Shown: positions 19,961 through 31,000 of the stretch, in pieces
Numbering within the stretch: the first letter of the stretch is position 1
How the letters are laid out: every line of letters begins with the position of its first letter
Assembly (NCBI GenBank): GCA_021014325.1
Contig: CM037471.1
Location: 18,496,818-18,560,817 of the forward strand
Length of the DNA stretch: 64,000 nt
Origin: Plazaster borealis
Lineage: Eukaryota > Echinodermata > Asteroidea > Forcipulatida > Labidiasteridae
Direction: 5' to 3'
Made by a program: the position numbers and the translations under genes
The notes under the pieces: model-generated
Seen by the model: the letters and a program-made list of their open reading frames with translations, nothing else
What the model was told of the DNA's origin: nothing
Database searches by the model: none

Positions 19961-20087
19961 CTGGAAGAATCAGTGTGATTCTTGTACCACAAGTTGTGCC
20001 TTAAAAGTTCGTTCACAAACAATATTATTAAGACTGCAAGGAGATGGAATGTGTGTGTTGATGAATAGTGCGTTGATGATCCAGCAG

Positions 20088-20340
20088 GCATGTGATTTCT
20101 CAGGATTTTTCTTGGAATCTCCTTGAGCCTTCAAATTTTCTTGCAAGAGGTAAAGCAGTCACCAAAGGGAGAAAGAAATATAGTTTTGTGTTTCTGGTGA
20201 TGCACAGAGTCTGTAAACCTCCTGAATTTGTAACATCTTGGAGGTTTTGGATCTGGAATAAGGGGGGAACCCAGGCCAGCAAGCCATGTTTTAGGAATTT
20301 TCACATTCGTCAAATCTCATCCCCGATCAAGCCAGGTGGC
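20088..20340 (+). repeat. Dispersed repeat, pair member 1
   Basis: It shares 'gtgatttctca.gattttt', 'ctccttgagccttcaaattt', 'ccaaa.ggagaaagaa', 'tttctggtgat.cacagagt' and 'aaatctcatccc' in order with 25486-25765. The class is unknown. Confidence 0.65.
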
Positions 20341-21067
20341 CCCTTTTTTTTCTTTTCTTTTTGGAGAGGAAGGGACAACACATGCCACACATTATTTATT
20401 GCACAATGTCATTTTGTGTATTTGGTTTCCTGAATATTTACAGCGACATTCAATGTGTTAAATCCATTTCACAGCATGGGTTTCATTTGTTAGAATGCCA
20501 ATTTCCTTGTATGGGGAAAGTTTTTATCTCAAGTGAGAAATGTGCACTATGTTTGGATTGTACATTAGCTCCTACAGTACATTCATGTTAAGCCAGTGGT
20601 TTGGAAAATGTAGGCCCTTGGATCACAGTTCAGGTAACTTCTGAAGTTTGGTATGCTGGCTTTGTTCGGTGTAATTTTGAATGTCTACTGTTGCTGTTTT
20701 TGTGGCAAACTAAATAATAATAAGACAAGAAAATAAATTTTCAAAACATCTAGAAGACCCCTTCCATGCCACCATCGCTGACGTCAAACGATGGAAACGT
20801 GCATGCTTGCACATGCCAGGCACAGCTCTCAACCAATGATAGGCCTTCATTGACCTCAGTGAGGGCGCTGTTTGAGTGTGTGACGTCATTAGAGAGACTC
20901 TTGAGGTGCTGCAGGTAGTGGCAGACTTTCCGGGATTCATTGTTCGCTGAAAGAGTGCTAATGCCCAGAGTAAATGTAAACATTGGAAAAATAACCAATG
21001 TGTCTACGGCTACCCACGACGATGTCTCATATTCTCGCGTTGTTGTACCAAACCAACCGACAGATGA

Positions 21068-21390
21068 TAATTTAATGTATACTCAGTTCTTTCCCGATTC
21101 CTGTGAAAAAAAAATCCACAGGCAATCTATTCGGGTGGGATTCAAACCCACAACTTTTGCCAATTCTAGAGCAGATGTCCTACCTCTAGACCACCGAGAT
21201 TGCCCAATAGTTAGAGGCAGTTCGAACCCTATATTTTAGCAGTGGGTACCGCAACAATGGGGTGGGTTTGAATCCCACCCAAGTAACAGGAATCGGGTAA
21301 GAACTGAGTATACAGTTCTTAATGTACATCAGTGTATTGGTAAAACCAAATAATATTCTTTATCCCTGATACAAATTTAATCTATTAAGA
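21068..21390. mobile_element. tRNA-headed SINE, family C, with foldback arrangement
   Basis: On the minus strand, a tRNA-like head (about 21205-21125) reads 'ggtggtctagaggtagg' and then 'gtgggtttgaatcccaccc'. The B-box block recurs inverted at about 21263-21281, and 'aactgagtatac' occurs on both sides, so 21075-21320 is largely an inverted repeat. The tail 'aataatattctttatccc' recurs at about 39411 and, shorter, at about 46310. Confidence 0.65.
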
Positions 21391-21574
21391 AGTTAATTTA
21401 TCGTGTGTTAAACTCAACGGCTTGAATCGCATCACTGAATATTCATGAATCTGACCACAGGATGATATCAGAAAGTTTACCCCCCCCCCCCCTAAAAAAG
21501 TGTGGAACAGTAGGCACCTTTCCAAACCAGAGTAGAAATTGTTTCTCAAAACTTACCAATGCTTACTTACTGTG

Positions 21575-21725
21575 TCAGGCCTTGAGAGGGCAAGGGCAGT
21601 TTATTTTGCAAAGGGAACTTCCATTGGAAAATCTTCAAGTCTATGGGAAACTTTTGAAGGGCACCAAGGCCAAGACCAGGGGCAACGGAGGCCATGGCCT
21701 CTGTGTAAATCCAGGCCTGTGAAAT
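21575..21725 (+). repeat. Dispersed repeat, family member 3
   Basis: It contains 'ccattggaaaatcttcaagt', 'ctatgggaaacttttgaagg', 'ccaagaccaggggcaacg' and 'ccatggcctctgtgtaa', matching 11515-11665 block for block. It lies in the same orientation. Confidence 0.6.
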
Positions 21726-23503
21726 ATGATTTATTTATGTTGTGATGAGGTGATGACCCTGGCAATGATGATACAGGAAGCATGTTGTTGATTGTGATCT
21801 ACATGTTTATTTGGTTTCTGTGTATGATGAGAGTCGGTCGTCGCCAAAATGGTAATATTGCCTGCATATTGCTGATTTATGACCCAGTTAAATGAGGTGT
21901 ACACTGTACTGTATGTATAAATCAACCTGGTGTGCCTTTCTTATGATGAAGTGTTGACCATAAGCCTTACAGACCTACATGTACTGTATGACCATAGAGA
22001 CAGTGTACATGCTTTATGTTATAGATACTTCCCGTTATATATGCCGTCTTTACGGGCAACTTAGGTTTTGGGTTTGAGCTGCTTCAAGCATTCTATTTTT
22101 TTCTACGCAGCAAAGTGGTTCACCGACCAATCATGCGAGGAATTTAACAAAACTCTTGCGTGCCACGCATTACGCATTAAGCACAGTTTATGCAATCAAA
22201 AATGTTGTACATTATCATTGCCCATAAAGATGGTAAACTTTACACTGCGTGGGCACATGTGAACTATCTACATGTATACACCCAGTTCACAGTTATTCAT
22301 AAGAAACTTTTTGTCAAACTTCTTTGAGGAACTAGGAATCTGTAAACTGACTACATTAAAATCTGAAGTCATTTACAAAGTGCCTGGCTTATACCCGTAT
22401 GTGTAGTCGCAAACCATGGACATGTACACAGTAGCGTAGCCTGCCTAGAAAATTGGGGTATTTAATAATCATTTCATGTGTGTTTTCATATGAATAAGAC
22501 AATTTGATTTTGAATTAAATTCTAAACGGTACTCCCTTTAAGTAAAATGAAAGAGCTTGACATACGACCGTGTTCCACACACTCAAACAACTTCCACATA
22601 CCCCCTTTACACTGTCTTCTATATTTAATCATCACCACCCTAGCCAGACCTCAGCTTCCTGAAGTCGCTAATAACCTCATCTGTGCTTCATGGCCCCCTT
22701 CCCCTCCTCAAATCTCTGTCTGTCCATGTAACCCTGGACTCGGAAATTCCCCTCCCCCTTCCCCTGACAACAGGGGTCAAATCAAGCTTCATGTTTTCAT
22801 CTCTCTTTTTTTGTTTGTGGTTTTAGTGAAATTCAAACAGGTTTTTTCTTTTTCTGATCTGAAGATGTACATTGTACATGTAGATGCTTGGTTTGTTGAA
22901 TACATAGCTTTAAATTGTGTCTTTGCACTTGTGCTTGGGTCTTTGTGGCGAATGGGTTACTTGTACTTGTGGAGGGGACGTTCAAGTACAGGTCACTGTG
23001 GTTTTTGAAAAAAACAAAAATTATAAGTGAGACGTGAAAGAACAATGGATGATAATCCTTGGCTTCCTCTGCTGTTTGAAGAAGGTGAGACTTTTGTGTT
23101 TAAGTTATTGAGACCTTGGTCTGTAGGGTTGACAAAGTGATTATTTAGTTAAGTTGGCAATAACAGCAGGCAAAACAAGTTGTGGACATTTTCTTTCTAT
23201 GGAAGTTTAGAGCCATGTATGAATTTTCTGTAATGTTTTAAATGCCTCTGTTTAAGTTGTCAAGACATGTGCAACAGTGTACAAAGAAAAGGCATGCAGT
23301 TTGGTTACATGTAATAGTTATTGTGGATTTTACACAGGTGTTTTTTATACAGTTTGTATTCCGCACCTGTTCTACAGACAGTCTCTCAATTGTTCAGTTG
23401 TTGTCCCTTCAGTGTGCACCTTTACTCATAATATTAGGCTAGTACATGATTTGTCAGATCCTCTCATCCCTTCACCATGTTCACCGTGTCTGTTCCCAAA
23501 GGG
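21726..23503. other. Non-coding intron sequence of DIP2
   Basis: No conserved exon is evident. A 153-codon frame at 22547-23008 has no domain and ends in an A-rich tract. A tiny exon-like unit at 23045-23084 is discussed as a finding. TACATGTA words are present. Confidence 0.5.
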
Positions 23504-23823
23504 CTAGACTTGTGGACAAGTCGTTAATGTTTGTCGCGGACGGTGATAGTCGAGCCGCGGTGCGTATACATTGTATGCTATAGCGCCCTTCCCTCTCTCT
23601 GCGATCGAAGACTGCTCTCGCGATTTCACTGCTCTCGCGCGAGGCTGCTGGCTCCCTACTATTCCCCCATTGAGACCGAAGCCGTGAGAGCAGTAGTCTC
23701 GCGGGGGCCAGCAGTCTCGCGAGAACACGGGGGCCAGCAGTCTCGCGAGAACATCGCCCATGTCGCGAGAATCGCGGAGAGAGTCGGAACGACAAACATT
23801 TCACGACTTGTCTACAAGTCTAC
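23504..23823. mobile_element. CpG-rich MITE with TAGACTTGT inverted repeats
   Basis: The left end reads 'tagacttgtggacaagtcgt' and then 'taatgtttgtcg'. The reverse complement of the right end reads 'tagacttgtagacaagtcgt' and then 'gaaatgtttgtcg', an imperfect TIR of about 34 bp. Each TIR tip is itself a hairpin (GACTTGT-N2-ACAAGTC). TA next to GACTTG at both ends would fit a TA target duplication. The interior is CpG-rich in otherwise CpG-poor DNA and holds two TCTCGCGAGA palindromes. There is no protein-coding frame. Confidence 0.75.
23715..23750. promoter_or_regulatory. Two TCTCGCGAGA palindromes in tandem
   Basis: Exact TCTCGCGAGA occurs at 23715-23724 and 23741-23750. Both lie in a repeated 'ggccagcagtctcgcgagaa' unit with a 26 bp period, and a related 'tctcgcggggg' precedes them. 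This decamer is a known promoter motif of vertebrate CpG-island genes. Function here is inference, since it sits inside a MITE. Confidence 0.5.
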
Positions 23824-25485
23824 GATAGGGCCAGTACTGCAAGATATTCTTCTGGTGTGTCTTTCTTCCTACTGACTTGCATGTTTAAAGAACTGTATAG
23901 TATTTTGTTATTCACAATCTTACAATCTGTCACAGTTCAAATTCAATGTGAAGTTGTCTATATTTTCCGCTTGAACATGTTGAAGGGAAAACATGTTTGT
24001 ACTTGTACAAAGAATACATGCTCCACACAGGTATAAAGAGCAATCAACACATTTTTCACGTCCGTACATGTTTGGTCTTGCTCTATTGATAGACAATTCA
24101 TTTTGATTTAACTGGACATCCCTAATGTAGATGATTAAGCCGACCCACCATGCAATGTAACAAGTCTCACTATTTGTTGTATTGTTCTGTCCTTGTTCGT
24201 TGTTGTTTTGAAGTGTTATCCTGTTCTCTGGGGAAAGATACATGTACATGTAGCTATGCTTCACCATTTTTCTACACAGTGTAAAACCATGTTATGTTTT
24301 TTTGTTTTACAGTCAATTCTGCAAACTTAATTGCTGTAAACTTAATCATATGCAAACATACTGTAAACCTGCCCTTTATAAAAAAAAATTGCCATAAATA
24401 CCTGTTTAAATCTTCCATTCGGTTATAATCTGTCTTTAAGGATGTCAATAATGTAAAATACATGTAAATGTCATGTTGATTTGAATTGAGTTGAATTAAA
24501 TTGAGAGAAAAGAATGAACTAAATGTATGTGGACATGATGGAGAACAGGTTGATGTACTGTGTGTCCGTGTACAGGGGAACCAATGAGGAACCAAAGCTT
24601 GAAATGGTAAAGATTTGACCATATGACGTAGAGGCCTATATTCAGACAAAAGTTGAGTACATTTTTAGCAAAGATTGTTATCTACATTAAATTAAACTAA
24701 ACATACATGTATGTGCGGTGATCTTTGTCTAGCATGCAGTACAGCACAAGAGGAATCAGGTTGGAAACCCATCCTTGCTTTTGTCAATAATATATTTCAG
24801 TCCATGTTTTTTCTCTCATTCCCAAGGTCTTTTCAATTTCCCCTTTGTCAGTTTGTGGGAAATAAAGTGGTTATCAACATGTGCACATTGCTGCACTGTT
24901 TCATGTGTAATGTACATGTTCATGTACAGTACCTGTATCATGCTGGTCATGTTCCTTGTGTGTATGCAGAACAAGGTATGATACTGATTCTGGGTGAAGG
25001 GGCCAGACTATTTTCCCCACACAGCCTCAGTCTGGTCACGATGTTCTTAATGAGAGGAAAACAAAATGGTTGCACCTTGAAAAAGACACTGATTAATTTA
25101 CATAATTAGTAGGTGGGGTTTTTGTTCATAAAAATGCAAGAAAATGTATGAGTTTGTTTTGTTTAGGTTGATGTGTTAACCATACTACTGCCAGGGCCTA
25201 CTAAATCAGCCAAATTTTTGGACTGTGTATGGGCGTGACCTTAAAATGGGATGTGACCTTAAAATGACCCTTGTGAAAGTTCCAGTTGTGACTGAACAAA
25301 AATTGGGAAGTCAGCTGTGAACTAGTGCATGCCTTGACTGCAATTGTTGTCATGATTTTTATTTGAGTTGTCTACAAAAAAGAAAGTAGTAGTAATTTTA
25401 ATAATTTAACAGCTGAAAATGTCATCATGGCATACAGTGCACTGCTAGGGTTAACAGTCACACCTTGTGGAACATTGTCACAAGC

Positions 25486-25765
25486 ATTCAGGTGTGTGAT
25501 TTCTCAAGATTTTTCCTGGTTTCAGGATTTTCTAAAAACCTCCTTGAGCCTTCAAATTTTCTTGAATGAAGTAAAGCGGTCGCCAAAAGGAGAAAGAAGT
25601 TGTGTCCAAACCTGTACATACACTGTAGGCCTATGTGGTTTTGTATTTCTGGTGATACACAGAGTCTGAAATCCGCATGAATTGTAACATTTTGGAATAT
25701 ATATATGTGGGTCCACGTAGATGAAGATCATGTTCAGGAACTTTCACATTTGGCAAATCTCATCC
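25486..25765 (+). repeat. Dispersed repeat, pair member 2
   Basis: It matches 20088-20340 in block order, with a small duplication ('ggtttcaggattttctaaaa') near its left side and an insertion near 25610-25640. Confidence 0.65.
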
Positions 25766-25821
25766 CTGAGGATTGCATGACCAGTCTACCTACATCTACT
25801 TACGTATTTAACCATAAGAGC

Positions 25822-26015
25822 TTAAAGGGGGTGTGTCGTCATGATCAAAGCAGGCCTTTGGCTGTACATGGAATAATGAACTCTCACCAAGTTGTTGCAC
25901 GCGCACCTCTTCCTATCATATCTATGGAGAGCGCGTACGCGCATGCTGTATTAATTGGGTGAGAGTTAATAATTCCATACAGCCACAGGCCTGTTTTGAT
26001 CATGATGACCTTTAA
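25822..26015. mobile_element. TTAA-flanked foldback MITE
   Basis: The two arms, about 60 bp each, share 'catgatcaaa.caggcct', 'tggctgtacatggaataat/tggctgtatggaattatt' and 'aactctcacc'. TTAA lies at both outer borders (25822-25825, 26012-26015). A short CpG-containing loop ('gagcgcgtacgcgcatgc') lies between the arms. Confidence 0.7.
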
Positions 26016-27139
26016 AGGTATCCTTAAGGCTGTGTCACATGAGGCAATTTACAGGCAGCCTGTTCCAGGCAATCTCAAAGAAAAGAAACAAAACATTCAC
26101 ATCTCAATTTCCACAGGATCTTCTTGGGGACAATAAGATCCATTTGGAAAAATATTTCCTTGTGCTACATGTACATGTACAGTGTATTTTTTGTATGCAG
26201 TGCAGTTGGTTTCCAGTAAAAAAATGCCTGGTGTACAGTAGCTGTGTAAATAAGAAAGTAGTATATTCACGTACTGTAAGTGCACTTGAAACCTAAGAAA
26301 AAGTACACGCAACATGCATAATCATTAGGAGTGATATGCCACTTTGATTTGACCACAAGCTTCAGCGAGCATTCTTGCACAGTTCAACACCGTGCTCACT
26401 TAGACGTGCAAATGACGTATCATCAGATCATAGGCAATGAGACAGAATGCAAACCCTTAACACCTTAGATCTATCCAAAACCAACATGGCATATGGGCCA
26501 CTGCCGGCTTCCTGTGCATGTGACCTGAAATAAATTGGCAAATCGTAATATTTTATCTGGGGTTTCATTTTTATCATACATTGGTTTATTTTTTTGCATA
26601 CATACTGTGTTATGTGCACTTTTAGTTTAAGTGCAACCATAATATTGTGTATGCTACATGCTACACTGTGTGTGTATGTGGTACATGCATGAACATGGTA
26701 TGGTGTGCGATACACGTACATAAAGTGTAGTGAACATAATGTACACTGATGCACTATGCAATTGTAACTTATATTTGTACTATTTTATTGCATGCACTGG
26801 GAGTTTGAACGCATAAATGTTATAAAAGGATGCATATACATGTAGTGCATGCTTGTAGTCTAACATTAGTATTATTGTTTTATTAAAAACTTTCAAACAT
26901 CATAGTCGAAGGCTGAATTGTGTTTAAAATACAACCAGAGTTAACAAAAAATTGGTTTAAAAAAAATAATAATAGAAAAGATATACAAAAATCAATTAAA
27001 ATACAAAGTAAAAGTAAATTCATTTGGGCCTATGACCATAACATAACAAATTGTTGCACGGTTAAGAAAGCCCATACAAAAAGAACAAGGAAAAGAGATG
27101 AGGACAAAAAGGCATGCAAAATTAATTAACATGCACTTA

Positions 27140-27250
27140 CCCTTAAAATTTTGTACAAATTGTGCCTGTTGTACTGTAAGCCCAGGCTCTGTAGCCCATT
27201 TGCAAGCATGTGATGTCACAGTGTACATGGCAGATCTACGTAAAAACACA
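27140..27250 (+). repeat. Repeat shared with 28120-28240
   Basis: The shared text is 'aaattgtgcctg', 'gtaagcccaggctctgt.gc' and 'catgtgatgtcaca'. The two lie in the same orientation about 1 kb apart. Confidence 0.55.
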
Positions 27251-27894
27251 GTGTTCAAATTCAAGATGGGGGAGCACATCGAAAAGACACATAGACACTG
27301 GTGAACGCCGTGGCTTCAAAATATGTTATGAAATGTGAACTTTTTGGTCAGTAAATAAATATGTTTGCCGAATTAAAAAACTTGTTGAGTTGAATTAAAT
27401 TTGAATTGAATTGAATTGAAAATGATGTTCATGTGTATGCCATGTACAAAAATCCATTCCTCTAAATCTAGCACTGCATTATTAATAAGCTCCATGCACA
27501 TGTACATTACATGTACATGTACATGTAATGTATTGCATGCATAATTAATACTGCTAGCACAATACAGTAATCGGTACGATTAAGGCACAGTTTACATTCA
27601 CAGGGTAAATTTAATTTGTCCATGAGCTGCTACATGTGTACATGTACATGTAGAGTACCAATCAACAAGGTAAAATCATTCCCTGAATGATGTCTTGTCT
27701 GCCGGAAATGCAATTTCCAGCAAATCAATTTCACAGGTTGGCTTCAAATGTCCCAAGTTGACTTATAGGCCTATGTATAATAGGATCAAGTTTGGAGCAT
27801 CCATACATGTCACTGTATCAAGATGTAATTGGTATCTAGAGTTACAGGGTCTGATTTTGCTGTAATCTGAAAACAGTGTGTCAAAGGTGCTCAC

Positions 27895-28260
27895 TTACAA
27901 CTGACCTTGTCACCTTCTTTACAAGAAGAGTGTCGTTGTACTTCCAGGGCATTTTCTGGCAGGCAGGATACTTCTCAGGTCGTATGGGAAATTTGGCTTT
28001 TCTTATCATAATTAACACATCAAATCGAGAATTGTAAACAATAACAAGACTTGAGCTGCACACTCTTTCTTCAAATCGAAAGGTGAAACAAATTTGTAAC
28101 CAGCGCAGTCTTCAGAAATGTAATGTATGTTTTCTTCCATTGAGCTGTGTAGAAATTGTGCCTGCAGTACATGTAAGCCCAGGCTCTGTTGCCCGTTTGT
28201 AAACATGTGATGTCACAGATGACATTGTCTATACTAAAACATGTAAACATCAGATAAAGG
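27895..28260 (+). repeat. Composite dispersed repeat
   Basis: The left half (27895-28040) matches 9520-9620. The right part (28120-28240) matches 27140-27250. Their adjacency here suggests one longer element of which the other two loci hold fragments. Confidence 0.5.
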
Positions 28261-29290
28261 GAGTTCAGGGCCAATAGAGCTAACGTGTGCCCGACGTTTT
28301 TGGAAATTTGGGTGTAAATTCGTGTAAGTTGTTATTCGTTTCTGACACGTTTGGCATAAGTTGTATTCGTTAGCAGCTCTTAGGGGTTCGCAGAGGTGCG
28401 CTGGTGTCTAGAATTTTTATTTTACATGTTCAAAACTTTGAGCGGGTGACAACGTAGTGATCAATACGCTACATGTATACATGTATACGTTGAACATTCG
28501 CTGTGTGAACGTTTCGCACATTGTGTGTAGGCTGCTTCTTCGTCCGCCGTTCAGCCATACATTTATGTCTATGGACCCATCTGGAAATTTGTCATAGCGG
28601 ATGCCCAAGGTATACATAGCGTTTATCTAATGAATGGCCAACGAATACACAGCGTTTATATAATAACGAATGGCTAACGAATGGCCAACAAATACACAGC
28701 GTATTCTGATGTACATCAACTTTCACCAGGCGTGATGCTAGAGTACCGATATAGTAACGTGCGTTTTGGCTGAGAATTTGAGCATATCTGGACTTTGACA
28801 ATTTTTCAGAAAAAAATTCAGGACGCTAGACATTAGTTAGCTCTATTCGCTACTATGTGACATTCCTTAAAATTCAAATGGGGGGGGGGGGCATTTGAAC
28901 AAAGTCTTAAACCAGTCGGGAACAAATTTGTTATGAAATGTGAACTTTTTGTTCAGTAAATAGATAATTTTACTGAAATGAAAAACTTGTGAAATCGAGC
29001 CCATATTACAGTGAATAATTATGAAAAGGACTACTGTATATTAACCGGGCAGAAAAACCAATATAGACAAAAAAGCATGGTATTGGGGTTTTCATTTTAG
29101 CATTTTGTCTTTTAATATTGACACAAATCACCTCAAGGTTGCACCTGTAGACCGGTCTTGGTCTTATTCAGCCCGTACGCGTTAGTGCTGTGTGCCACGC
29201 CACGATCAATGGGACGCTGGCAGAACAAGGTTTTCAAATCCTACATACATGTATAAGAATAAAATGGAATTATTTCCTTATTCCCAACAG

Positions 29291-29494
29291 ATTCCGATAC
29301 AGACGATGATTCTCGTTCCTCCTCATCCTCCCTTAACCGCCTCGGCGATCTCAAAGGTGGGAGTCGTCCGATGTCTGCGGGCAGTTTCCGCCTCCCTGGC
29401 ATGGAGCCAGGCTTTAGTGAGATGGTCAATCGTCAAGCTGCTAATGGTCACATCAGCCGTGGAGGTGCGAGAGGGTTGGACGTCGCCAGCAACA
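29291..29494 (+). CDS. DIP2: DIP2 exon (Ser-rich linker)
   Basis: The acceptor is 'cccaacag' and the donor is 'AACA|gtgagt'. In frame it encodes (D)SDTDDDSRSSSSSLNRLG and then about 50 more residues rich in Gly, Ser and Arg, ending GLDVASN(S). The join ETPPD|SDTDDDS mirrors the 'TPPDTSSASEDEGSLRR'-type acidic/serine stretch of vertebrate DIP2, a disordered linker between the DMAP1-binding region and the first adenylate-forming domain. The acidic-serine start resembles casein-kinase-2 sites, which is inference. The exon is 204 nt, phase 1/1. The intron before it is 9.8 kb. Confidence 0.88.
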
Positions 29495-29577
29495 GTGAGT
29501 TAATCAAAGATTTCTATTCTCCGTTTGTTTTTATTTTCATCAATTTTGTCCTGCAGTGAGAGTCTTTGCTTTACTAT

Positions 29578-29735
29578 GGGCCTTTTCCAAATGTAGGTTT
29601 TGGCCCCGGCTCCAACTCTGGCTCTGGCTCCAGCTCTGGCTCTGGCTTGCGCTCTGTTATTACTTTTGGAGCAGTGTGCCTTTTGCAAGGTGCTTCAACA
29701 TCAGACAGAGCCTGGAGCTGGAGCCGAGGTTTTGA
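29578..29735. repeat. Foldback element with GGCTC repeats
   Basis: The left side 'ggttttggccccggctccaa' and the reverse complement of the right side 'ggttttttcaaaacctcggc' plus 'tccagctcc' share an inverted end. The middle has tandem 'ggctctggctccagctct'. It resembles 43706-43828 in the 'tttcgaaaccacggctc' type of end. It sits about 80 bp after a DIP2 exon. Confidence 0.4.
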
Positions 29736-30040
29736 AAAAACCTTTGTTGTTATAATATTGCATGGTATTTTTGGTGAATGTTACTTGGAGGAGTCTCTTC
29801 TCTCTATGGGCAGAAATCCCAAAGGGCAATTTCTTGGTTAACTTGCCTCACATTGACAAGGGGTATTAAAAATCGGGTAAAATCTGAAGTGTTTTTTTTC
29901 TTCTTCGATCTTTTGTTGCATGGTTTGTTACTTAGTTCACAACAAATGTCAATGTAGTAAATCAGTAAATATTTCTCAGGAAATAGATACATACTAACCA
30001 AAATTCAAAGGGGGCAACAGTCATGCCTGATATGCATTGT

Positions 30041-30238
30041 GGGTCCAATTTTCATAAAGCTGTTCAGCAGAAAAAAATGACTTAGTGCAGAAAATTCTTG
30101 CTTAGCAAAAATAGGGTACCAGCTAATATACATGTACTAGGTAATGTACACTGATTGTGACTGGTTACCTGCTTATTTTTGCTCAGCAGAAAACGCTGAG
30201 CTCCATTCACTGTTTAACACCTTTATGAAATTGGGCCC
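30041..30238. mobile_element. MITE with GGGYCCAATTT inverted ends
   Basis: The left end is 'gggtccaattttcataaagc'. The reverse complement of the right end is 'gggcccaatttcataaaggt'. The interior has 'ctgagc' and 'cagcagaaaa' in both directions. This is the most complete copy of the family seen at 590, 3411, 19219 and 62441. No clear target duplication was found. Confidence 0.65.
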
Positions 30239-30351
30239 CTTAAATCAGATTATCCGTTACATGTACAGTTGACATATCTCCATGACTTGAGGCCCATGAT
30301 TTCTGTGGTACCCATTTATTGACCCCAATTTTTATACCCATCTATACCCAG

Positions 30352-30462
30352 TGTCAGGTTTATCGATGCAGGCATCTCAGCCCCCTCCTGACGTGACAAC
30401 CAGTTCTGGGTACATGGCCGGCCGATCCATCGATGAAGACGAAGACGAAGATGAAATTGAAG
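30352..30462 (+). CDS. DIP2: DIP2 exon (acidic end)
   Basis: The exon runs from 'atacccag' to 'GAAG|gtacgg'. Read in phase 1 from the previous exon it encodes (M)SGLSMQASQPPPDVTTSSGY and then MAGRSIDEDEDEDEIE(G). The PPPDVTT piece matches the region before the first adenylate-forming domain in DIP2, and an acidic run follows. The exon is 111 nt and phase 1/1, consistent with the other four exons. It ends 38 bp before the N gap. The next exons, which should encode the conserved linker and the FAAL-like domains, were not found to the right of the gap. Confidence 0.85.
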
Positions 30463-30500
30463 GTACGGTATCTATGGTCCTGCTAAAATAAATAATAAAT

Positions 30501-31000
30501 NNNNNNNNNNNNNNNNNNNNNNNNNNNNNNNNNNNNNNNNNNNNNNNNNNNNNNNNNNNNNNNNNNNNNNNNNNNNNNNNNNNNNNNNNNNNNNNNNNNN
30601 NNNNNNNNNNNNNNNNNNNNNNNNNNNNNNNNNNNNNNNNNNNNNNNNNNNNNNNNNNNNNNNNNNNNNNNNNNNNNNNNNNNNNNNNNNNNNNNNNNNN
30701 NNNNNNNNNNNNNNNNNNNNNNNNNNNNNNNNNNNNNNNNNNNNNNNNNNNNNNNNNNNNNNNNNNNNNNNNNNNNNNNNNNNNNNNNNNNNNNNNNNNN
30801 NNNNNNNNNNNNNNNNNNNNNNNNNNNNNNNNNNNNNNNNNNNNNNNNNNNNNNNNNNNNNNNNNNNNNNNNNNNNNNNNNNNNNNNNNNNNNNNNNNNN
30901 NNNNNNNNNNNNNNNNNNNNNNNNNNNNNNNNNNNNNNNNNNNNNNNNNNNNNNNNNNNNNNNNNNNNNNNNNNNNNNNNNNNNNNNNNNNNNNNNNNNN
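30501..31000. other. Assembly gap, 500 N
   Basis: There are exactly 500 unknown bases. The round number suggests a placeholder of unknown true length. The sequence character differs between its two sides (see findings). Confidence 0.99.

Noticed and set aside
22547..23008. A 153-codon plus-strand frame
   Set aside because: No domain, ordinary intronic composition, passes through pyrimidine-rich and (T)n tracts, and no splice or homology support.
23531..23875. A 114-codon plus frame and overlapping minus frames of 85-107 codons
   Set aside because: They fall in the CpG-rich MITE. Low stop frequency there comes from GC content, and they cross the inverted repeats.
29500..29688. Ala/Arg/Gly-repeat minus-strand peptide
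   Set aside because: Translation of the GGCTCT repeat inside a foldback element.
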